From Streptococcus respiraculi (GTDB taxonomy: Bacteria > Bacillota > Bacilli > Lactobacillales > Streptococcaceae), in assembly GCF_003595525.1 (NCBI RefSeq), contig NZ_CP022680.1, positions 1,824,001 through 1,888,000 of the forward strand: 64,000 nucleotides of DNA, written 5' to 3'. Positions within the stretch are counted from its first letter, which is position 1; each line of letters starts with the position of its first letter. Shown here piece after piece: positions 53,107 through 63,999 of this stretch. Under the pieces are notes generated by a model. The model was given only the letters and a program-made list of their open reading frames with translations, did no database searches and had not been told where the DNA came from. The translations under genes and the position numbers were made by a program.

Positions 53107-53125
53107 TACAATTTTCCAAAAAGTC

Positions 53126-53175
53126 TTGACAGTGACGCTACGTCAACTTGTATAATAGGCTTATCTTGCAAGATA
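53126..53175 (+). promoter_or_regulatory. MerR-type promoter with 19-base spacer and palindromes
   Basis: TTGACA (53126-53131), 19-base spacer, TATAAT (53151-53156). The long spacer contains TGACG-CTA-CGTCA (53133-53145), the usual place for a MerR operator. A second perfect palindrome TATCTTGCAAGATA lies at 53162-53175 around the start of transcription. It drives the MerR/TipAS gene itself. Confidence 0.72.
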
Positions 53176-53197
53176 CATACCACACGAGGAACTAACT

Positions 53198-53965
53198 ATG
53201 ACTTATTCGATTCGCCAATTGGCAGAATTTTCAGGTGTCAGCACCCGTACACTGCGCTATTATGAAGAGATTGGCCTGCTACTATCTTCTCACAAGAACG
53301 ACAGTGGCTACCGCTTTTACGGAGATGCAGAAGTTGACATCCTCCAGCAAATTCTTTTTTACAAGGAACGGGGCTTTGAACTTAAGCAAATCAAGACCTT
53401 TCTAACCCAAGAAAACTTTGACATCTTGAAGAGCTTAGAAGAGCATTTGGCAGATCTGCATGCAAAAAAACAAGGAATCGAAGCCATGATTGACAGCCTC
53501 GAACGCACGATTCAAGCACAGAGAGGAAAAACAACGATGACAACCCACGAAAAATTTCAAGCATTTAAAGACAAACAAATCCAAGAAAATGAAGCAAAAT
53601 ATGGAACTGAACTCCGCAAACGATATGGAGAAGAGACAATAAAAGAAGCCAACCAACGCTTTGCCAAGATGAGCGAAGAAACCTACCAACGCCAGCAAAA
53701 ATTAGACCAAGAGATTAAAAGCTTGCTCAGTCAGGCTATTGCTGAAAACTGGAAACCAGAAGACGAGGCAAGCCAGCAAATCGTCCAACTCCACAAGGAA
53801 TGGCTGAAAATCGCAGATAAAAATTACTCTGCTGAAAAGCACATCGGCATCGCTCAACTCTATACAGCTGATGAGCGCTTTACTGCCTACTACGATGCAG
53901 AAAGAGAAGGCTGCGCTGCCTTTCTCACAGCCAGCATCAACCACTGGGTAGCTGCTTTGTTGTAA
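53198..53965 (+). CDS. MerR family regulator with TipAS-like effector domain
   Basis: 255 residues: MerR helix-turn-helix SIRQLAEFSGVSTRTLRYYE, coiled dimer helix (about 80-110), then a TipAS-like antibiotic-binding domain (QAFKDKQIQENEAKYGTELR to the C-terminal HWVAALL). TipAS proteins bind thiopeptide-like drugs. There is no gene for it to activate nearby other than itself; it has its own MerR-type promoter and terminator. Confidence 0.85.
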   Translation: MTYSIRQLAEFSGVSTRTLRYYEEIGLLLSSHKNDSGYRFYGDAEVDILQQILFYKERGFELKQIKTFLTQENFDILKSLEEHLADLHAKKQGIEAMIDSLERTIQAQRGKTTMTTHEKFQAFKDKQIQENEAKYGTELRKRYGEETIKEANQRFAKMSEETYQRQQKLDQEIKSLLSQAIAENWKPEDEASQQIVQLHKEWLKIADKNYSAEKHIGIAQLYTADERFTAYYDAEREGCAAFLTASINHWVAALL

Positions 53966-54003
53966 GAACGAAGAGTTTGGGGCAAAGGTCTGATTAAAAA
54001 AGT

Positions 54004-54059
54004 AAAAAACGAACAAAGGAAGAGTTAAACTTTTAAAACTCTCTCTTTGTTCGCTTTTT
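54004..54059. terminator. Bidirectional terminator between the MerR and tgt genes
   Basis: Arms CGAACAAAG / CTTTGTTCG with an inner AGAGTT/AACTCT stem; CTTTTT on the plus strand and TTTTTTAC on the minus strand. Confidence 0.8.
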
Positions 54060-54136
54060 ATATATTTGAGTAAAAGAGACTATATAAAATTATAGAATTT
54101 CTAACGTGAAAATCTTTTTGTCCCAAGCCCCTGATT

Positions 54137-55279
<1,143 letters not shown>

Positions 55280-55509
55280 CTACCTCCCACTAGGAAAAAC
55301 AGTCCTAGGTTTATTTGTCTTGACGAAAGGATTTCTCTTATAGCCAGTTCGTCCCTCTTCTTATCTAGTACGAATAAAAACTGAAAGACGATTATGCTCA
55401 ATAAAATAAAGCATTTCTGCGAAAAGAAATCGTGCAAGCCTCTCTAGTCTATCAAAAAAAGACTGGCTTGTCACCTCATATTATGCTACACTATAGAAAG
55501 GAGGTTTTT

Positions 55510-56358
55510 ATGTTTTCAATTCAACAACTTCGTGCTAAAGCACGCCAAAAACTTGCAGAAACACCAGGGGCTTATCTGATTGCCCTCATTCCCGTTATTA
55601 TCGGTGTCGTGATTCAAACGATGAATTACGCACAATCAAATAACCTGGCACTTCAACTATTGAACAACCCTACCCCTGATACATCTTATCTTATCAACTC
55701 AACAGCCTTTCCGCTCGTCTATGGAATCTTGTCTGATTTAATGGGCTTATCTATCTCGTTTGCCCTCTTTCAAGCCATTTACCACTACCGTGAAAATGTC
55801 AGCTTCAAAGACGCCTTTAGCCTGTTTAACCACGGCCGTTTCGGCAGTATCTTTGCTACCTATCTCTTAAAAGAGTTCTTCCTCTTCCTTTGGGCCTTGC
55901 TTGCCATTGTCGGATTTTCCATCATGTTGGGTGGTGGTATGATGAGTGCTGTAGCAACTCTTTTGAATCAAGCAACCGAAGATATTATGGTCATAGCAGG
56001 TGTCATGATTCTTGTCGGACTCCTCCTTGGAATCGCAGGAATCGCGCTCTTACTTCCACAATACTTTGCCTACTTCCTCGTAGAGCCTCTTTTGTTTGAA
56101 CAGCTAGCAAATGATACCTACACTGGACCATTTGCGGTCATTAAAGAAAGCCGCCGCTTAATGAAAGGTTATAAAATGAAAGGCTTTGTCCTTGATTTAT
56201 CTTTCATCGGTTGGCATATTTTAACCATGATTAGTTTCGGCATTGTCGGAATTTATGTCATTCCTTACTACCGTGCTAGCCACATCTACTTCTATCAAGC
56301 CGTTCTTGAAGACCGAGCTATGAGAGAAAAGTTCTTCCAAGGTATGATGCAGTCATAA
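55510..56358 (+). CDS. DUF975 family membrane protein
   Basis: 282 residues with about six membrane helices; N-terminal IQQLRAKARQKLAETPGAYL and the late RRLMKGYKMKGFVLDLSFIG block are typical of DUF975. Function unknown. Start set at ATG 55510 behind AAAGGAGG; the in-frame ATG further up lies before the -10 (TG-C-TACACT). Single gene with its own terminator. Confidence 0.85.
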   Translation: MFSIQQLRAKARQKLAETPGAYLIALIPVIIGVVIQTMNYAQSNNLALQLLNNPTPDTSYLINSTAFPLVYGILSDLMGLSISFALFQAIYHYRENVSFKDAFSLFNHGRFGSIFATYLLKEFFLFLWALLAIVGFSIMLGGGMMSAVATLLNQATEDIMVIAGVMILVGLLLGIAGIALLLPQYFAYFLVEPLLFEQLANDTYTGPFAVIKESRRLMKGYKMKGFVLDLSFIGWHILTMISFGIVGIYVIPYYRASHIYFYQAVLEDRAMREKFFQGMMQS

Positions 56359-56365
56359 TAGAAGA

Positions 56366-56398
56366 AAACGTATGAAAAAATTTTTTCATGCGTTTTTG
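56366..56398. terminator. Terminator between DUF975 and M42 peptidase genes
   Basis: AAAACGTATGAAAAAA / TTTTTTCATGCGTTTTT, T-rich tails on both strands. Confidence 0.6.
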
Positions 56399-56420
56399 TG
56401 TTATATAATTGCTCACCCTA

Positions 56421-57455
56421 CTAGTCAATCATGTTTGATTTCAAATACACATCGACCATTTTCTCTGTTGCTTGAATGGAGTCGATATGAGTGCGCTCGT
56501 AGGAATGACTGGATTCGATTCCTGCTCCGAGTAGAGCGTGCTTCACATCTGCTCCTGCGTGCATGGCAGCTGAAGCGTCAGAGCCATAGTAGGGATAGAT
56601 GTCTAACTTGTAGGGAATGGCATGCTCTTTTGCAAGGGCAACTAGATGCTGGCGCAATTCATAGTGGTAAGGGCCTGAGGCATCTTTGACACAGATTGAC
56701 ACCGTGTATTCATCGGTCTGCTGGTCATCTCCCATTGCTCCCATGTCCACCGCCAAGTATTCCACTACCTGTTCAGGCAAGCTGGAATTAGCACCGTAGC
56801 CGATTTCTTCGTTATTTGAAAAATAAAAATGTGTCGTATACGGCAGGACAATTCCTTCTTCCTTATAAACCTTGAGCAGATTAATCAAAATAGCTGCGGA
56901 TACCTTATCATCCAAATGGCGGCTCTTGACAAAACCACTTTCGGTGATAACGGTCCGTGGGTCAAAGGAAATAAAATCGCCCACTTCAATCCCCAAGGCA
57001 CGTGTTTCGTCGGCAGAAGTCACCTTTTCATCGAGGCGAATTTCCATGTTGGTCTGATTGCGCTCTGCTGTTTTGGCATCGGCATAGACATGGACAGACG
57101 TCTGGTGCATGAGAATCGTTCCTGTATAGGTCTTGCCATTTTTAGCGACATGAACCAGGCAGTTCTCTCCTTCAATCGAAGGATAGCCAAAACCACCGAT
57201 GAGATCCATCTTCAAGCGACCGTCTGGCTTGATCGCCCGCACCATAGCTCCCAATGTATCCAAATGCGCTGTCACGACCCGATGTTTGCTCTCATCTGCT
57301 CCTACTACACTCACCATGATACCACCCTTAGCTGTTTTTAGTGTTTGGTAGCCAAAACCTGCAAGCTCAGACTGGATATAGTCCATAATCGCTTTTGTAT
57401 AGCCCGTTGGTGACGGGGTGTTGGTCAACTTCACAAGATAATCAATTGTATTCAT
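56421..57455 (-). CDS. M42 family aminopeptidase (glutamyl aminopeptidase-like)
   Basis: Dinuclear metallopeptidase forming large tetrahedral particles in known members; 344 residues. Metal and active residues: VVTAHLDTLGAMV (His, Asp), SRHLDDKVSA (Asp), FSNNEEIGYGANSS (catalytic Glu pair), EYLAVDMGAMG (Asp) and SSHSYERTHIDS (His). It is one of the PepA/YsdC/FrvX paralogues; which is not clear. Divergent from birA with overlapping promoter region (TG-G-TATAAT). Confidence 0.85.
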   Translation of the reverse strand: MNTIDYLVKLTNTPSPTGYTKAIMDYIQSELAGFGYQTLKTAKGGIMVSVVGADESKHRVVTAHLDTLGAMVRAIKPDGRLKMDLIGGFGYPSIEGENCLVHVAKNGKTYTGTILMHQTSVHVYADAKTAERNQTNMEIRLDEKVTSADETRALGIEVGDFISFDPRTVITESGFVKSRHLDDKVSAAILINLLKVYKEEGIVLPYTTHFYFSNNEEIGYGANSSLPEQVVEYLAVDMGAMGDDQQTDEYTVSICVKDASGPYHYELRQHLVALAKEHAIPYKLDIYPYYGSDASAAMHAGADVKHALLGAGIESSHSYERTHIDSIQATEKMVDVYLKSNMID

Positions 57456-57522
57456 TTACTGCTCCTTTACTTTCTATCTTGTTTCCTTCCTTTATTATAC
57501 CACGTTTGTCAGCTTTTTCTGT

Positions 57523-57528
57523 TATAAT
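57523..57528 (+). promoter_or_regulatory. birA -10 box six bases before the ATG
   Basis: TATAAT followed by GAAAGC and ATG 57535; the expected start of transcription is at the ATG itself, and no ribosome site is present. Confidence 0.5.
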
Positions 57529-57534
57529 GAAAGC

Positions 57535-58470
57535 ATGAAAACCTACGAAAAAATTTATATGATTCTCTTGAATGCAAGAGACTATGTTAGCGGGGAAGAA
57601 TTGGCTCAAATATTAGGGATTTCAAGAACCTCTGTCTGGAAAGGTATCCAGCAGTTAGAAAAACAGGGACTTGTCATCAAAGCTGGAGCCAACCGTGGCT
57701 ATCGCCTTGAACAAGGTGATTTGTTGCTGCCTAAGGACATCGAAGATAGCCTTCAAATCCCTGTTCATCTAACCAAAAATAGCACTTCGACCCAACTAGA
57801 TGCCAAGCATGGAATCGAGCGCGGAGATTTGAGCCCAGCCCTTTATCTGGCAAATAGTCAAAGGCAAGCCCAGGGTCGATTTGGCAGAGCCTTTTTTGCG
57901 GCTGAAACAGGCGGTATTTACATGACCTTGCGTTTAAGACCTAAAGCCAGCTTTCAAGACTTGAAGCCCTATACTCTCCTTGTTGCGGCAGCCATTGTCA
58001 AAGCAATTGACCAGCTTACTGGTATTGCTGTCGAGATCAAATGGGTTAACGACATTTACCTCCATGGTAAGAAAATCGCAGGCATTTTAACGGAGGCTGT
58101 TTCTTCTATTGAAGCCCAAGTTGTGACGGACATGATGATTGGGGTAGGCTTGAACTTTCATCTACTTGATTTTCCGTCAGAGCTATCCGAAACCGCAAGC
58201 AGTCTCTTTGTGGAGAGTCCTCCTATCACGCGCAACCAGTTGATTACCGAAATCTGGCGTATCTTTTTTACAACCAGCGAGGAAGAATTGTTGGCTTTAT
58301 ATAAAGAAAAATCACTCGTCCTAGGAAAACAAGTGACCTTTTCACAACAACATCAGCACTATTGCGGAGTAGCTTACGCTATTACTGATAGTGGAGCCTT
58401 ACAAGTCAAACTAGAAGACGGCTCGCTAAAAACCCTCTCAAGTGGGGAAATCAGTCTTTCTTCTTGGTAA
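57535..58470 (+). CDS. birA: Bifunctional biotin-protein ligase and repressor BirA
   Basis: Attaches biotin to acetyl-CoA carboxylase and represses biotin genes. 311 residues: N-terminal HTH (YVSGEELAQILGISRTSVWK), ligase domain with STSTQLDAK, QAQGRFGRAFFAAETGGIY and VEIKWVNDIYLHGKKIAGIL, then a C-terminal SH3-like domain. Its 3' end overlaps the convergent DUF3272 gene by 20 bases. Confidence 0.93.
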   Translation: MKTYEKIYMILLNARDYVSGEELAQILGISRTSVWKGIQQLEKQGLVIKAGANRGYRLEQGDLLLPKDIEDSLQIPVHLTKNSTSTQLDAKHGIERGDLSPALYLANSQRQAQGRFGRAFFAAETGGIYMTLRLRPKASFQDLKPYTLLVAAAIVKAIDQLTGIAVEIKWVNDIYLHGKKIAGILTEAVSSIEAQVVTDMMIGVGLNFHLLDFPSELSETASSLFVESPPITRNQLITEIWRIFFTTSEEELLALYKEKSLVLGKQVTFSQQHQHYCGVAYAITDSGALQVKLEDGSLKTLSSGEISLSSW

Positions 58471-58645
58471 GATTTTCAAAGACACGAATCACCTTGCTCA
58501 CCCGATAGCTAAACCGGAGATTCCGTACGACAAAAAATCCATAAATGGTCGCCCAAAAATATTCACGTGCAAAAAGCGCCTCATTCATCCAGTAGGTCGC
58601 AAGGGCTGTGGTAATAGCAAGAAAGATAAATTGTGTTACTCTCAT
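58451..58645 (-). CDS. DUF3272 family small membrane protein
   Basis: 64 residues with two hydrophobic helices (FIFLAITTALATYW and FWATIYGFFVVRNLRF) and a charged C-terminus (NLTKKKD). The size and pattern fit DUF3272, a streptococcal family of unknown function. Converges on birA and overlaps it. Confidence 0.65.
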   Translation of the reverse strand: MRVTQFIFLAITTALATYWMNEALFAREYFWATIYGFFVVRNLRFSYRVSKVIRVFENLTKKKD

Positions 58646-58659
58646 ATTTCTAGTATATC

Positions 58660-58687
58660 AAAAAATCAGCTCCAAGGCTGATTTTTT
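58660..58687. terminator. Bidirectional terminator upstream of the DUF3272 gene
   Basis: AAAAAATCAGC-TCCAAG-GCTGATTTTTT. On the minus strand it would end the mgtC-like gene transcript. Confidence 0.75.
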
Positions 58688-58709
58688 GTGCCGTTGCTAT
58701 GAAACCTCA

Positions 58710-59387
58710 CTATTCAACAACTGAGATAAGACGAACTTTTAAAATATTGGAACGAACGGCCAATTCTTCAATAATCTCTACTAGCGAAACATCTTTAGGC
58801 AGTTGCAAGGTGAAGATATTACGATAAATCTTCCGTCCTTCTATATTTTGAACATCAAAGAGTACATTGGTCAACTCAATATGGTGTTCTGCAAAGAATT
58901 CTGTTAAAAATTCTTTTGTCTCTTGACGATGAATAAAGTGAATTTCTAAGCGTTTAATTTCTGGAGTAGGAATAATGTAGCTGACCAACATTAAGGAAAA
59001 GATAACCGCCAAAAAGGCTAGTAGAGCGATACTATAATAGCCCATCCCTAAAGCAATTCCAATACCCGCAACTGTCCAAAGTGAAGCTGCTGTTGTCAAA
59101 CCGGCTACTCTATGCTTTGTCACTACAATTGTTCCCGCTCCTAAAAAACCAATTCCACTTACAATAGGCGCGAGAAGCCGTACCTGATCGACTTCAATCA
59201 TTGGCTGGCTCTGCAACTTCTCGTAAAAGACTGCACTCTGAATCAAGGCAATCGTTGTCGCTCCAATGCACACTAACAGGTGAGTTCGAAGACCAGCTGG
59301 ACGACTCTTACGCTGTCGATCATAGCCAATCAAGCCTGAACATAAAATCGCTAATACTAATCGAATGAATATATCTTGTATGGTCAT
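58710..59387 (-). CDS. MgtC/SapB family membrane protein
   Basis: 225 residues: N-terminal membrane half with about five helices (LVLAILCSGLIGYDRQRKSR, RTHLLVCIGATTIALIQSAV, GIGFLGAGTIVV) and a soluble C-terminal ACT-like domain. MgtC proteins affect Mg2+ or ATP synthase homeostasis in pathogens; the role in streptococci is unknown. Start at ATG 59387. Confidence 0.85.
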   Translation of the reverse strand: MTIQDIFIRLVLAILCSGLIGYDRQRKSRPAGLRTHLLVCIGATTIALIQSAVFYEKLQSQPMIEVDQVRLLAPIVSGIGFLGAGTIVVTKHRVAGLTTAASLWTVAGIGIALGMGYYSIALLAFLAVIFSLMLVSYIIPTPEIKRLEIHFIHRQETKEFLTEFFAEHHIELTNVLFDVQNIEGRKIYRNIFTLQLPKDVSLVEIIEELAVRSNILKVRLISVVE

Positions 59388-59475
59388 AGGTTTTTCCTCA
59401 GGCTTTCGCCAATCATGAACACATTATCCTTATCCTTTTGCACAATACACATTCTGCCAAAGGGAAGGACTTACC

Positions 59476-61155
59476 TCAATCCTCCACAATCGTGACCGCA
59501 TCTGCTAAGAATTGGAAGGCTTCTGGAACTAGGGATTCTTCTTCTGTTGCTTCTGGTACAGCTTCTTTCTGCCCTTTTGCCTTCGCTGAAAATTCTGCTC
59601 GAATAGCTAGCCAATCTTCGTGTGCAATGGCTAAAATATGAGGTGAAAAACCTGCCGCCTTACTGAGAATATTGCCAAACATGGCATCTAGGTTTTCCCG
59701 TTTCATGGTTTGTTCGGCATTAAAGGCTGATTCAAAGGCAAGAATGGCATGGTGTTCATTGGCCGCAACGGGCTGAGAGCCGACCAACAAGGCCTTGTCT
59801 GCCCCTGATAGACTTTCGATAATTTCTCCCCAAGCGTTTTGCAGGCGGGTTAAATTCTCCCGTGCTAGACTTGGATTTTCCATGGCTTCTTGTAAAATAG
59901 TTTGAACTCTATTGGTATCTGGACGGTATTTTTTATTGGCTTGCGGTTTGCGTGAAACTGGCTTGACCTCTAATGGTTGTTTACCTAGGCTTGCCAATTG
60001 TTGTTGCAGGGATTGAACCTGAGCTCGAAGGGCTTGAAGCTGTTCTTTCAGATTTTCTGGAATAACTGCTTGACCTTGCTTGAACTCTTGGCGCTTATCT
60101 TCTGCCAAGCGAATGGTCATCATTTCTGCATAAATCTTCGGCTGAGGACTAGTCTTGATATCTGATAGCGCGCGCGTGACTGTCTCAATCATGGCAAAAA
60201 TCCGTTCCTGATCCATTTGGAGATTGTCTGCAAAAACCGTGCTGGTATGAGGATTTTCCCCGCCTGTCTGCACAATCAGCAAGTCGCGCAAATAATAGAG
60301 AACATCTGTCGTAAAGCGGATCATGCTCTTTCCATTATCAAAAATGGTCTGTAAATGCTGTAAGGCTGTCGGAGCATCCTTTTCACGGAGGCTTTCCATA
60401 TAGGCGCCGAGGGCCTTGAGACCAATGGAACCTGTAATCTCTTCTGCCACCTCAAGGGTCAAATCGTGGTCTGCACTGAGGCTGAGAGCCTGATCCAAGA
60501 TAGACAAGGCATCCCGCATGCCACCTTCAGCACGGCGGGCAATCATGGCAAGTGCTTGCTCATCAAAGCCGATTTCTTCTTGACTGAGGATATTGGCCAA
60601 GTGGCGCGTGATATCTCCTACCTTAATCGACTTAAACTCAAAGCGTTGTACCCGTGACAAGATAGTCGCTGGAATCTTATGGAGTTCTGTCGTCGCAAGA
60701 ATAAAGACCACATTTTCGGTCGGCTCTTCCAAGGTTTTCAAGAGGGCGTTAAATGCCCCTGTTGAGAGCATGTGAACCTCATCAATAATGTAGACCTTGT
60801 AGCGGGCAAGGCTTGGGGCATAGGTTGATTTATCACGAATATCACGGATTTCGTCGACCCCATTATTTGAAGCTGCATCAATCTCAATCACATCTTCCAA
60901 ACTGCCTTCCGTAACAGCTTTACAGATGTAACAGTCATTACAAGGTTCGCCGCCTACTTGATTGGGGCAGTTCATGGCCTTGGCAAAGATTTTTGCAGCG
61001 GATGTTTTCCCTGTTCCCCGAGGACCAGAAAAGAGATAGGCATGGCTGATTTTTTCTTGTTCAATGGCCTGCTTGAGGGTGGTTGCGACCACTTCTTGCC
61101 CGACCATTTCGCCAAAGGTTTGGCTACGGTATTTCCGATAAAGGGCTTGATACAT
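59476..61155 (-). CDS. dnaX: DNA polymerase III subunit gamma/tau
   Basis: Clamp-loader ATPase; 559 residues. FSGPRGTGKTSAAKIFAKAM (Walker A), zinc-binding CPNQVGGEPCNDCYIC, YIIDEVHMLSTGAFNALLKT (Walker B), and SRVQRFEFK. Start at ATG 61155 overlaps the stop of the GAF-type gene by one base (TAATG). No frameshift signal was identified. Confidence 0.95.
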   Translation of the reverse strand: MYQALYRKYRSQTFGEMVGQEVVATTLKQAIEQEKISHAYLFSGPRGTGKTSAAKIFAKAMNCPNQVGGEPCNDCYICKAVTEGSLEDVIEIDAASNNGVDEIRDIRDKSTYAPSLARYKVYIIDEVHMLSTGAFNALLKTLEEPTENVVFILATTELHKIPATILSRVQRFEFKSIKVGDITRHLANILSQEEIGFDEQALAMIARRAEGGMRDALSILDQALSLSADHDLTLEVAEEITGSIGLKALGAYMESLREKDAPTALQHLQTIFDNGKSMIRFTTDVLYYLRDLLIVQTGGENPHTSTVFADNLQMDQERIFAMIETVTRALSDIKTSPQPKIYAEMMTIRLAEDKRQEFKQGQAVIPENLKEQLQALRAQVQSLQQQLASLGKQPLEVKPVSRKPQANKKYRPDTNRVQTILQEAMENPSLARENLTRLQNAWGEIIESLSGADKALLVGSQPVAANEHHAILAFESAFNAEQTMKRENLDAMFGNILSKAAGFSPHILAIAHEDWLAIRAEFSAKAKGQKEAVPEATEEESLVPEAFQFLADAVTIVED

Positions 61156-61652
61156 TAGTTTCTCTCTCCAAACATGGCAAAATTCCAATCCGTCCCCTCA
61201 ACCAACAAGGCAACGAAGCGTTCCAGATATTTTTGATCAATAGCATCGTAATCCGCCACCAAGCGAGAATCAAGGTCAAGAACTCCCAATAGTTGCCCAT
61301 TTTTTATCATGGGAACGACAATCTCGGACAGGGCAGCCGCATCGCAAGAAATATAGTTGGCATGGGTCCGCACATCGTCTACGATGATGGTTCTTCTTTC
61401 TTGGGCAGACTGTCCGCAGACACCCTTTCCAAGTGCGATATGAACACAGGAAACGCCACCTTGAAAAGGCCCTAAAATCAATTCTGTCCCGTCAAAGAGA
61501 TAATAGCCTGTAAAGACAGAATGAGGAAGAGCCTGATTCAGGAGAGCTGCGCTGTTGGACAGGTTAGCTAAAGCATTACGTTCGCCGTCAAGAAGCCCTG
61601 CTAATTGGGCTAAGAGTAATTCATAGGTTGATTTTTTTTCTTGTTCTAACAT
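61155..61652 (-). CDS. msrC: Free methionine-(R)-sulfoxide reductase (GAF domain)
   Basis: GAF-fold enzyme reducing free methionine-R-sulfoxide, 165 residues. Three cysteines at the expected places: [20 protein letters not shown] (two) and [16 protein letters not shown] (one). These match the fRMsr catalytic set. It lies directly upstream of dnaX in the same transcription unit, as in many streptococci. Confidence 0.88.
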   Translation of the reverse strand: MLEQEKKSTYELLLAQLAGLLDGERNALANLSNSAALLNQALPHSVFTGYYLFDGTELILGPFQGGVSCVHIALGKGVCGQSAQERRTIIVDDVRTHANYISCDAAALSEIVVPMIKNGQLLGVLDLDSRLVADYDAIDQKYLERFVALLVEGTDWNFAMFGERN

Positions 61653-61677
61653 AGTTCATATTATAGCATAAAAGTGG

Positions 61678-61728
61678 GCAAAAAGAGGGAACGAGCCTTT
61701 CTTTTCGTGCGAAATTCTCTCTCCCTCT
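61678..61728 (-). terminator. Terminator behind leuD
   Basis: Arms AGAGGGA / TCCCTCT with a 31-base loop, then TTTTTG on the minus strand. Confidence 0.5.
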
Positions 61729-61737
61729 CTGTCTGCC

Positions 61738-62343
61738 TTATTCTTTTTCATCATTTCGCCAATAGGCTGGGCGATTACGCTCATAGGCTGCAATCAAATC
61801 CTCATATTGAAGAGTAATACCGATATCATCTAAGCCATTTAAGAGCTTGTATTTCCACTCACTATCAATGTCAAAGTGAAACTCTCCCACTGGTGAGATG
61901 ATGAGTTGTTTTTCTAGATCAACGGTGATTTCATCCTCTGGGCTCAGCTCTGCCAATTTCTCACGGACACTTCTTGGCTGAACAATGGGCAACATGCCGT
62001 TGTTTAATTCGTTATTGTAGTGAATGTCCCCAAAAGACCCAGCAATGACGACCTTAAAGCCATAATCAGCTAGAGCCCAAGCAGCATGCTCCCGAGACGA
62101 GCCTGCTCCGAAATTGTCACCTGTCACTAAAATGGTGGCTTTACGGTACTCGTCCCTGTTAAAAACAAAATCAGGATTTTCTGTATAAGCATGGTCCAGA
62201 TAACGCCAAGCATACATGAGATACTTGCCAAAGCCTTTCTTGTCAATCAGCTTCAAAAACTGCTTGGGTAAAATCTGGTCAGTATCAATATTGTCATTCA
62301 TGAGAGGAACTGTTGTCCCTGTATAAATGGTGATTTTTTCCAT
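61738..62343 (-). CDS. leuD: 3-isopropylmalate dehydratase small subunit
   Basis: Swivel-domain subunit of isopropylmalate isomerase in leucine synthesis; 201 residues. Typical [14 protein letters not shown] and [20 protein letters not shown]. Starts two bases after leuC ends. Length and motifs are standard. Confidence 0.95.
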   Translation of the reverse strand: MEKITIYTGTTVPLMNDNIDTDQILPKQFLKLIDKKGFGKYLMYAWRYLDHAYTENPDFVFNRDEYRKATILVTGDNFGAGSSREHAAWALADYGFKVVIAGSFGDIHYNNELNNGMLPIVQPRSVREKLAELSPEDEITVDLEKQLIISPVGEFHFDIDSEWKYKLLNGLDDIGITLQYEDLIAAYERNRPAYWRNDEKE

Positions 62344-62345
62344 AT

Positions 62346-63728
62346 TTATCCTACCTCCACCAATTTTCTCACATCGACAAAGCGTCCAGCGATGGCAGCG
62401 GCCGCTGCCATGGCAGGGCTACACAAGTGGGTCTTTGCTCCAAATCCTTGACGGTCCTCAAAATTGCGATTGCTAGTTGAAGCACAATGGACACCGTCTG
62501 GCACCTTGTCTGGATTCATACCGAGACACATGGAACACCCCGGATCCCGCCATTCAAAGCCTGCTTCAAGAAAAATCTTGTCTAAACCCATTTTTTCGGC
62601 TGCTCGCTTGACAGGTCTGCTTCCCGGCACGACAATAGCGGTCAGATTTGGAGCAATTTTTTTGCCCTTAACAAACTTGGCCGCAAGTGCTAAATCGCTC
62701 AGGCGGGCATTTGTACAAGAACCGATAAAGATATACCCCAGCTCAATCTCCTCAATTTTCTGTCCTGGCCTAGTCCCCATGTACTGATAGGCCCGCTCAT
62801 CGTTGATATCTTTGATATCTGGAAAGGCTTCATCAACAGCAACTCCCATAGACGGATTGGTTCCCCAGGTCACCATAGGTGCTAGATTTGACACATCCAT
62901 GCGAATGACCTTATCATAGACCGCATCCTCATCTGAGACCAAGGTTTGCCAATCTGCAATCGCAGCTTCTATGTCACGAGGAGCATTCGCAGTTTCTCGT
63001 ACATAGTCATAGGTCGTCTGGTCAGGATTCATCATGCCGATTTTTGAGCCAAATTCAATGGACATATTGCAAATGGTCATGCGTTCTTCCATACTGAGGC
63101 GCTCTACCGCACCCCCACGGTATTCCACCGCATACCCTACTCCCAAGCCAACTCCGTGCTTAGCAATCAGGGCTAGGATAAAATCTTTGGCATAGACTCC
63201 TTTTGGAGCTTGTCCAACAAATTCCACCAAGAGTTTCTTGGGCTTAACCTGCCAAATGGTTTGGGTGGCAAAGACATGTTCGACCTCGCTCGTACCAATA
63301 CCAAAGGCTAAGGCACCAAAAGCCCCATGCGTTGCTGTATGGCTATCTCCACAGACGATAAATTTTCCCGGCTGTGTGCGACCTGTTTCTGGCCCAATCA
63401 TGTGGACAATGCCTTGGAGTTCTGAGCCATGGTCGGCACAGTCAATGCCAAACTCGGCCACGTTTTCTGCTAATTTATCCATTTGCGCCTTTGAAATCAC
63501 ATCTCTGATATCATAGATATTGACGGTTGGCACATTGTGGTCAAAGGTGCCATAGGTCAAATCAGGTCTTCTCAGGCGTCTACCTGCCTCACGCAAGCCT
63601 TGAAAGGCCTGAGGACTGGTCACCTCATGGATATAATGTTGATCCACATACATGAGCTGGGGTTGCCCTTCATTACCTGTAATGACATGGCGCTCCCAGA
63701 CCTTATCTAAAATTGATTTTCCAGCCAT
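62346..63728 (-). CDS. leuC: 3-isopropylmalate dehydratase large subunit
   Basis: Iron-sulphur subunit of isopropylmalate isomerase; 460 residues. Cluster cysteines in [12 protein letters not shown] and [29 protein letters not shown]. Start set at ATG 63728 ([14 protein letters not shown]), nine bases after GGAGG and one base after the DUF1294 stop. Confidence 0.96.
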   Translation of the reverse strand: MAGKSILDKVWERHVITGNEGQPQLMYVDQHYIHEVTSPQAFQGLREAGRRLRRPDLTYGTFDHNVPTVNIYDIRDVISKAQMDKLAENVAEFGIDCADHGSELQGIVHMIGPETGRTQPGKFIVCGDSHTATHGAFGALAFGIGTSEVEHVFATQTIWQVKPKKLLVEFVGQAPKGVYAKDFILALIAKHGVGLGVGYAVEYRGGAVERLSMEERMTICNMSIEFGSKIGMMNPDQTTYDYVRETANAPRDIEAAIADWQTLVSDEDAVYDKVIRMDVSNLAPMVTWGTNPSMGVAVDEAFPDIKDINDERAYQYMGTRPGQKIEEIELGYIFIGSCTNARLSDLALAAKFVKGKKIAPNLTAIVVPGSRPVKRAAEKMGLDKIFLEAGFEWRDPGCSMCLGMNPDKVPDGVHCASTSNRNFEDRQGFGAKTHLCSPAMAAAAAIAGRFVDVRKLVEVG

Positions 63729-63729
63729 G

Positions 63730-63999
63730 CTACCTCCAAATCCAATACATAATAGCAACGTCTAGGATGAGCCCAAGCAGCCAAGCTACTTGAAAGTACC
63801 ATTTTTTCGTCTTATGGTGAAAACGAGTTCCACCAGCCCATGCTCCAAGACCTCCTCCAAAAATGCTCATTGCTAGTAAAGTCTTTTCTGGAATGCGATA
63901 GACCTGTTTCCTCGCTTTTCCCTTATCCAACCCATAAGTCAAAAAGACAATTAAATTCCAGACCACGAGGGTCATACTCACCATTTGTTTGATTGTCAT
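63730..63999 (-). CDS. DUF1294 family small membrane protein
   Basis: 89 residues, about three membrane helices ([52 protein letters not shown]) with the conserved [13 protein letters not shown]1294 function is unknown; the gene sits between leuB and leuC in several streptococci, so leuB is expected just outside the window. The start is at the window edge (ATG 63999) and could lie farther upstream. Confidence 0.8.
   Translation of the reverse strand: MTIKQMVSMTLVVWNLIVFLTYGLDKGKARKQVYRIPEKTLLAMSIFGGGLGAWAGGTRFHHKTKKWYFQVAWLLGLILDVAIMYWIWR

Noticed and set aside
56829..57341. Plus-strand frame inside the M42 peptidase gene
   Set aside because: Shadow; the metallopeptidase motifs are complete on the other strand.
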